Assembly: GCA_902796885.1 (NCBI GenBank)
Contig: CADBQY010000212.1
Span: forward strand, 1-47,709
Length of the DNA stretch: 47,709 bases
Source: an uncultured Planctomycetota bacterium
GTDB taxonomy: Bacteria > Planctomycetota > Planctomycetia > Pirellulales > Thermoguttaceae
Direction of reading: 5' to 3'
A program made the translations under genes and the position numbers. This document shows positions 42,688 to 47,709 of the stretch, one piece after another; position 1 is the stretch's first letter; every line of letters starts with the position of its first letter. Below the pieces are notes generated by a model that worked only from the letters and a program-made list of their open reading frames with translations, ran no database searches and had not been told where the DNA came from.

Positions 42688-43083
42688 ATGCTCATTCTCG
42701 CCTACTTGGTTACTGCCCTATTGGTATTTTTTCCGGCCATCGGCTTTCTCTTTCTGAAATCAACATCAAAGGAGACACGTCATGCTAGACCCATCCGCCG
42801 AGTATTATTTTGTCTTTACTTCCTTCAAATTACAGGATTTTGTAGCACAGCCGCGATGTTCCTCTCCACCAATCGAGGATATGGCGAGAAGATCGTCCTT
42901 TTTTCTTTCTTAGCCCTCTATGGTTTTGATCTTATTGCAGTGATGTTAATCGGGCTTCTCCCCGAACCGTATCAATCGGACCCGGTGGTTGCGCGACTTT
43001 TACAAACCTACATAATATTGTTTATCTTCCTATTTCTGGCAGGAGTCTTGCTGGCGCCGTTCTTAGGCTCTATGCCGCTATGA
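42688..43083 (+). CDS. Small integral membrane protein, unknown
   Basis: 131 residues with four predicted membrane segments (about 1-24, 38-58, 68-92 and 105-127) joined by short charged loops. I do not recognise the family. It starts 8 bp after the TIM-barrel gene, with GAGGAATGCTATG giving a GAGG ribosome binding site, and precedes uvrA by 45 bp, so the three genes may be one operon. The segments are too regular for a chance ORF. Confidence 0.65.
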   Translation: MLILAYLVTALLVFFPAIGFLFLKSTSKETRHARPIRRVLFCLYFLQITGFCSTAAMFLSTNRGYGEKIVLFSFLALYGFDLIAVMLIGLLPEPYQSDPVVARLLQTYIILFIFLFLAGVLLAPFLGSMPL

Positions 43084-43128
43084 CAAGTTAACCGTTTACG
43101 AAATGATAGGATTTAACAAAGGCGTTTC

Positions 43129-46100
43129 ATGGATAATCAGATCGCTCTGCGTAAAGTCAACGTTCATAATCTGAAATCGATTAATCTTGATCTTCCCTAC
43201 AATAAGCTTACCGTCTTCTGCGGATTAAGTGGCAGTGGGAAAAGCAGTTTGGCCATCGATACTCTCTATGCCGAAGGGCAACGCCGATACATTGAAAGTT
43301 TTTCCACTTATATGCGGCAATTTCTCGAAAAACTCGAGAAACCGGATGCTGAAAGAATTGAAGGGATTCCTCCGGCAATCGCAGTCTCTTCCCGTTCAAG
43401 TTCCTATGTGAACCGTACGACCGTCGGGATTGCTACTGAAACCTCAAGTTATATGCGCCTCCTCTTTTCGAAGTTGGGCCGCGTTTATTGTCAGTCATGT
43501 GGACGCGAAGTCGTATGCGACACCCCTGACCGTCTGGTCAAAACCTTTTCAAGTCTTAAACCGGGAACTGAGTTTTTGATCGCTTTTTCTCCGCCGATCG
43601 ATAGTTTCCGGGCCGCGTCTTATGAAGAATTCAGTAATCGTTGGCGTAAGAACGGTTTTGTGCGCGGCATTATACTGGGAGAATCGTTCCGTTTAGACGA
43701 GGAGGGGATTCCTCTTGCCAAGTTCGCTGAAGCTCGTCTTCTGACTCTCGCCGACCAATTCGATGAAGAAAGTGAAAAAGAAGAAGCTTCATTCTTCTTT
43801 GACTCGTCGGAAGACTCATCCGGAATAGAAGAACTTTCAGAAGAGTACGAACAACGCGATAGGAAAAATAATACGGCAAGTCAACCCGAGAATAAAATTC
43901 TTTCGATTGAGCTCGATGGCGAATCGCAACTTGACCGCTATGTCAGAATGCGTAACGAAATGCTCAAGCCGGGTGGTCCTCCTCACCTATTTTTTGTGGT
44001 CGACCGACTTATGTCCGGCACAAGTGCCGAAAGCCGACTGAGAGCGTCCCTCGAATCAGCCTTTGAGTTTGGTGGCGGCAGATGTTGGATATTTTTCAAA
44101 CAATTCGATTTCGAAACGCCTCGTACCGGCACCCCTTATACAGTTGACGGTAAAAAATACACACTTCGTGGATTTTCACGTCAATTGCGTTGTGAAGATT
44201 GCGGAATCGAATATCCGAAACCGGAGCCGAAACTATTCAGCTTTAACAGTCCTCTTGGCGCATGTCCCTTATGTGAAGGTTTCGGAAACCTGATGTTCCT
44301 AGATATGGATCTGATCGTACCGGACAAATCAAAAACAATACAGAACGGAGCGATTCTTCCTTGGACAACTCAGGCGTACAAGCATAAGTTCGACGAACTT
44401 ATGGGACTAGCTGATCAATTGGGAATTAGAATCAATGTTCCATTTTCGGAACTGACACGTCAAGAACTTCTGATACTTCTCAACGGCGATAGTCGTCTGA
44501 AATATGAGGGACTCAACGGTTTTTTTCGGCAGATTCAACGACAGAAATATAAACTTCACATTCGTGTTTTTTTGAGTCGTTGGCGAAGTTTTCGTGTCTG
44601 TCCTTTATGCGGCGGCGCTCGTCTCCGCCCTGAAGCTCTAGCGGTTAAGATCGGGGGAAAAAGTATTTATGACTTTTCTTCCATGAAGATTTCTGATTTT
44701 CTTGACTTTCTCAATAATTATCAGTTTACCGACTGGGAAAATGAAGTCGGTCAGACTGTCATTCAACAAGTTCTGCATCGGCTCCACTATCTTGACCGTG
44801 TCGGTTTGGGATATCTAACCCTGTTACGTCAGATGCGAACCCTCAGCGAAGGCGAACAACGTCGAGTTGCACTCACATCTGTACTCGGATCGACTCTAGT
44901 CGACATGCTTTATGTCCTCGACGAACCGACAGCCGGTCTCCATCCTCACGATACAGACCGTCTTATCGGAGCAATACTTGAGTTGCGCGACCGCGGAAAT
45001 ACCATTGTGGCCGTGGAACATGAAGAGGATATCTTGAAAGTTGCCGACAAAATCGTTGAAATTGGTCCGGGTGCCGGTGATTCGGGCGGGAATGTCGTCT
45101 TTACTGGCACTTACGAGGAAATCCTATCCGATGAAAAGAGTTTAACGGGAAGCTTCCTGTCCGGCGCGCGGATCAGCGCGATCACTACAAACCGCCGAAT
45201 TTTGGAACATGGTTTTCTCGAACTGACCGGTGCCCGCGGAAACAATTTACAAAATATTAACGCTGTCTTCCCGCTTGGCGTTCTCTGCGTCGTCACGGGA
45301 GTCAGCGGTGCTGGAAAAAGTTCGCTGGTACAGGAAACACTCTACCCAGCAATCTGCAAAAAAATGAACAAAGACAACGTTCCCGACGGGCTCCCATTTA
45401 ACCGGCTACTAGGTGTCGGTCAAATCGATGAAGTTCTAATGATCGACCAGATTCCTATCGCTCGTTCACCTCGCTCAAATCCGGTCACCTACTTGAAAAT
45501 ATTCGATGAAATTCGTAATCTTTTTGCCGATACCCAAGAGGCAAAAAACAGAAACTACAATGCCGGATATTTTAGTTTCAATGTTGATGGTGGCCGTTGC
45601 AATACGTGTAAAGGAGAAGGTTACCTTTCGATCGATATGCAGTTTATGGCCGACATGTACGTTAAATGTCCTCAATGTGGAGGTCGGCGATACCAACGGG
45701 ATATTCTTGACATCCTCTATCGCGGGAAAAATATCGCCGAGGTCCTAGAAATGACCGTTCGGGAAGCTTTCGGTTTTTTCCGAGGCCAATCCAGAATTCA
45801 GCATAAACTCAAACCTCTCATCGATGTAGGATTGGACTATATCAGACTTGGTCAACCTTCCAATACGCTTTCTGGTGGTGAGGCACAACGGATGAAACTA
45901 GCCGGTTATCTTTCCACGGGACATAAGGGACGCTGCCTCTTTATTATGGACGAACCGACCTCAGGACTTCATTTTGCCGACATCGTCAAACTCCTCGACA
46001 CTTTCGATGTTCTGGTCAATACGGGGCATTCCCTTATCATTGTCGAGCATAACCTCCAGATGATGAAAGCAGCCGACTACATCATCGATATGGGACCGGG

Positions 46101-46209
46101 AGCAGGCGATGCCGGCGGACGAATCGTGGTCGAAGGAACGCCCGAACAAATCGCAAAAGATCCAAAATCTTTAACAGCCAAATACCTCGCGAAATATCTG
46201 TCAAAGTAG
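43129..46209 (+). CDS. uvrA: UvrA-family excinuclease ABC subunit A, divergent
   Basis: UvrA is the ABC-type ATPase that first recognises damaged DNA. The 1026 residues hold two nucleotide-binding halves: Walker A GLSGSGKSSLA (about 32) and GVSGAGKSSLV (about 722), zinc modules CQSCG, CEDCG with ACPLCEGFG, and CNTCKGEG with CPQCGG, and ABC signatures LSEGEQRRV (about 572) and LSGGEAQRM (about 913). The first signature departs from LSGGEAQR, and the region after the first zinc site has an acidic insert (about 211-250). Length is above the usual 940. It could be a paralogue beside a standard UvrA elsewhere in the genome. Confidence 0.88.
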   Translation: MDNQIALRKVNVHNLKSINLDLPYNKLTVFCGLSGSGKSSLAIDTLYAEGQRRYIESFSTYMRQFLEKLEKPDAERIEGIPPAIAVSSRSSSYVNRTTVGIATETSSYMRLLFSKLGRVYCQSCGREVVCDTPDRLVKTFSSLKPGTEFLIAFSPPIDSFRAASYEEFSNRWRKNGFVRGIILGESFRLDEEGIPLAKFAEARLLTLADQFDEESEKEEASFFFDSSEDSSGIEELSEEYEQRDRKNNTASQPENKILSIELDGESQLDRYVRMRNEMLKPGGPPHLFFVVDRLMSGTSAESRLRASLESAFEFGGGRCWIFFKQFDFETPRTGTPYTVDGKKYTLRGFSRQLRCEDCGIEYPKPEPKLFSFNSPLGACPLCEGFGNLMFLDMDLIVPDKSKTIQNGAILPWTTQAYKHKFDELMGLADQLGIRINVPFSELTRQELLILLNGDSRLKYEGLNGFFRQIQRQKYKLHIRVFLSRWRSFRVCPLCGGARLRPEALAVKIGGKSIYDFSSMKISDFLDFLNNYQFTDWENEVGQTVIQQVLHRLHYLDRVGLGYLTLLRQMRTLSEGEQRRVALTSVLGSTLVDMLYVLDEPTAGLHPHDTDRLIGAILELRDRGNTIVAVEHEEDILKVADKIVEIGPGAGDSGGNVVFTGTYEEILSDEKSLTGSFLSGARISAITTNRRILEHGFLELTGARGNNLQNINAVFPLGVLCVVTGVSGAGKSSLVQETLYPAICKKMNKDNVPDGLPFNRLLGVGQIDEVLMIDQIPIARSPRSNPVTYLKIFDEIRNLFADTQEAKNRNYNAGYFSFNVDGGRCNTCKGEGYLSIDMQFMADMYVKCPQCGGRRYQRDILDILYRGKNIAEVLEMTVREAFGFFRGQSRIQHKLKPLIDVGLDYIRLGQPSNTLSGGEAQRMKLAGYLSTGHKGRCLFIMDEPTSGLHFADIVKLLDTFDVLVNTGHSLIIVEHNLQMMKAADYIIDMGPGAGDAGGRIVVEGTPEQIAKDPKSLTAKYLAKYLSK

Positions 46210-46224
46210 TCTTTTTCTCTCATC

Positions 46225-46253
46225 TTCAGATCATTCAGTTTTTTTGTTATAAT
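46225..46253 (+). promoter_or_regulatory. Candidate promoter for the Sel1-repeat gene
   Basis: A perfect -10 TATAAT (46248-46253) is preceded 17 bp upstream by a poor -35 TTCAGA (46225-46230). The leader to the ATG at 46348 would be about 88 nt. Confidence 0.4.
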
Positions 46254-46347
46254 TTAAAACGTGAAATGGTTATGCTTCCGTCATCTCTGAAAGACGGTTG
46301 ATTAATATTTTTGTTTTGACTGTAGACTTCGGAAAGACGATTCTCGC

Positions 46348-47673
46348 ATGCAATCCTCCGAACACCCAAGTAAAGAGGTGTCGCCGAATAACAACTTATT
46401 CAGACGGATTATCTTTGGATGGCGTTTCGAAAATTGCCGTCAGTATGCCAGGCGAGGTCTACCTGACGCGCAGTTGCAGTTAGCCTTTTTTTATCTGCGG
46501 GGTGAAGGCACTCGTAAAGATCCCAAGGTTGGTGAACATTGGCTTCTTAAAGCGGCAGCTCAAGGTAGTTCCGCCGCTCAAACCTGTCTGGGAATTCTCT
46601 ATACCGGAAGCGAAGGGCTTCTTCCCAAAGATGAAGAAGAGTCATTAAAGTGGTTTCGCCTCGCCGCAGAACAGGGAGATGAGTTTGCCCAGATTTCACT
46701 GGCAACCGCTTTAATACGCGGTTCAGGCACCGAACGCAACTTCTCTGAGGCGGTTCTTTGGCTCCGCCGTTCCGCAGACCAGGGGAATGTTGACGCCCAA
46801 TATTTCCTCGGTCAAGCATATAAAGATGAAAACAATCTTGACCGTAATCTTACATTGTCCTTCGAGTGGTTTAAGAAAGCAGCTGAGCAAAACCATCCAG
46901 GAGCGCAATATGAACTGGGAAACTGCTATGAGACAGGTATAGGAATTGAAGCAAACGCCATCGAAGCGTTACGTTGGACAAAGCTTTCAGCGGAACAGGG
47001 ATATGACGAAGCGCAGGCAAAGCTCGGTTTCTATTATCTCTGCGGGTATGGAATTCCAATTGACAATAAAGAGGCCTTTTCCTGGTTTCTGAAATCAGCT
47101 AATCAGGGGCTTCCAACAGGAGAATATTTTCTCGGTGAATGTTATTTCCGCGGAATCGGTACTATGATCGATATTGTGCAGGGGCTCGAGTGGATCCGCC
47201 ATGCGGCGAGTCGTAATTTTCCTGCCGCGCAATTTGAACTCGGTAGAATCTATCTATATGGAGAGGGAGTCCCACAAGACAAATCTGAAGGAATTCATTA
47301 TCTTCTTGAGGCGGCGAAAAATGGTTATCCCGCCGCTCAGGATATTCTCGGATGTTGTTGTTATTTCGGTGATGGGATAGAAAAAGACGATCACCAGGCT
47401 TTTTACTGGTTTCAAGAGGCAGCAAGCCGAGGAAACGTCAATTCATTCTATAACCTGGGCGACTGTTATCGCAAAGGGATCGGCACTAAAAAAAATCCGA
47501 CCGAAGCTATTTTATGGTATAAGCGTGCCGTGGAACAGGGACATCCTGGAGCTATGTTCGAGTTAGGCCGTTGTTATCAGAACGGCGTCGGAGTCGAGCA
47601 GGATCTTACCGAAGCCGCCAAATGGTTTAAACGTGCTGAAGAACTCGGCGTCACGGAGTTGGAGGACAATTGA
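46348..47673 (+). CDS. Sel1-repeat (SLR) protein
   Basis: The 441 residues consist of a short N-terminal part (1-36) and eleven Sel1-like repeats of 36 to 38 residues from about 37 on, each with the pattern A-Q-x-x-L-G-x-x-Y-x-x-G-x-G and W-(F/L/Y)-x-x-A-A. Examples are NHPGAQYELGNCYETGIG and GHPGAMFELGRCYQNGVG. SLR solenoids mediate protein-protein contacts in signalling and stress responses. No signal peptide, membrane segment or enzymatic domain is seen. GGAAAG precedes the ATG. Its stop is one base before the next gene. Confidence 0.88.
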   Translation: MQSSEHPSKEVSPNNNLFRRIIFGWRFENCRQYARRGLPDAQLQLAFFYLRGEGTRKDPKVGEHWLLKAAAQGSSAAQTCLGILYTGSEGLLPKDEEESLKWFRLAAEQGDEFAQISLATALIRGSGTERNFSEAVLWLRRSADQGNVDAQYFLGQAYKDENNLDRNLTLSFEWFKKAAEQNHPGAQYELGNCYETGIGIEANAIEALRWTKLSAEQGYDEAQAKLGFYYLCGYGIPIDNKEAFSWFLKSANQGLPTGEYFLGECYFRGIGTMIDIVQGLEWIRHAASRNFPAAQFELGRIYLYGEGVPQDKSEGIHYLLEAAKNGYPAAQDILGCCCYFGDGIEKDDHQAFYWFQEAASRGNVNSFYNLGDCYRKGIGTKKNPTEAILWYKRAVEQGHPGAMFELGRCYQNGVGVEQDLTEAAKWFKRAEELGVTELEDN

Positions 47674-47674
47674 C

Positions 47675-47709
47675 GTGTCCTGTTTAGAAATCTTTAAGGT
47701 GAATGTTGA
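47675..47709 (+). CDS. Start of a further gene (cut by window edge)
   Basis: A GTG at 47675 lies 8 nt after a full GGAGGA Shine-Dalgarno (47661-47666) and one base after the Sel1 stop. The frame is open to the window end (MSCLEIFKVNV). Too little is present to name it. The spacing and strong ribosome binding site support a real gene in the same operon. Confidence 0.45.
   Translation, partial: MSCLEIFKVNV

Noticed and set aside
46450..47660. DNA-level repeats in the Sel1 gene as a tandem repeat array
   Set aside because: The repeats are at protein level only; the nucleotide copies are well diverged.
1..47709. CRISPR arrays, tRNA or rRNA genes, insertion sequences, integrases, phage genes
   Set aside because: None was found: no regularly spaced repeats beyond the two-copy one at 297-362, and no transposase or integrase motifs in any supported reading frame.

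Overview
The window looks like one piece of a bacterial chromosome from a Gram-negative-type organism. It carries lipid A genes (lpxD, lpxI) and several secreted or envelope proteins. Planctomycetota is my best guess. The reasons are the mix of a DUF1009-type LpxI with a long C-terminal extension, a very large Ycf48-like/CBM9-like secreted protein, a PHA_gran_rgn protein, two xylose-isomerase-like TIM-barrel proteins, a divergent UvrA and Sel1 repeats. This is inference; no rRNA or other taxonomic marker is present. I see no tRNA, rRNA, CRISPR array, insertion sequence, integrase or phage gene. Genes are densely packed in short operons on both strands, and base composition looks even throughout.

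Layout, left to right. (1) 1-3591, minus strand: the 5' part of an unknown gene cut by the window edge, a 32-bp tandem repeat carrying its likely promoter, then a GNAT-nnrD-mnmE operon. (2) 3653-6481: manC and thiC on plus, each with a readable sigma70-type promoter, and a terminator hairpin. (3) 6518-10986: a secreted EEP-family hydrolase and mfd on minus, divergent from folK. (4) 10987-16780: folK meets lpxI tail to tail; then on minus lpxI-lpxD, rplU with a long structured leader, an RNase E/G gene and the DUF2344 gene. (5) 16802-19899, minus: a regulatory-type PTS cluster in the transcription order hpf-ptsN-ptsH-ptsI, followed by a possible 31-codon ORF. (6) 19952-23747, minus: a radical SAM protein, ilvC, ilvN and a CvpA-like membrane protein. 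(7) 23905-34109, plus: a YdjM-like membrane protein, a giant Asp-box protein, uvrB with an MBL-fold hydrolase, then a TIM-barrel/PHA_gran_rgn/apbE operon. (8) 34133-40530, minus: a long U32 peptidase, a CLC transporter overlapping a DUF89 gene, and a membrane-anchored HtrA-like protease. (9) 40700-47709, plus: an FtsQ-like POTRA protein, a TIM-barrel protein, a small membrane protein, a divergent uvrA, a Sel1-repeat protein and the first codons of a further gene.

Three nucleotide-excision-repair components (mfd, uvrB, uvrA) lie in separate units. The PTS genes form a phosphorelay with no sugar-specific EIIB or EIIC, which suggests regulation rather than transport. The rng-rplU neighbourhood keeps part of a widely conserved cluster (DUF2344, RNase G, L21) but has lost the usual L27 and radical SAM partners. 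The points most worth a second look are the internal duplication in LpxI, the structured rplU leader, the FtsQ-like protein, the tandem promoter repeat at the left end, and a recurring TTGC-type -35 element. Several longest-ORF starts run into promoters, so I propose shorter starts for mfd, uvrB and the HtrA-like gene.
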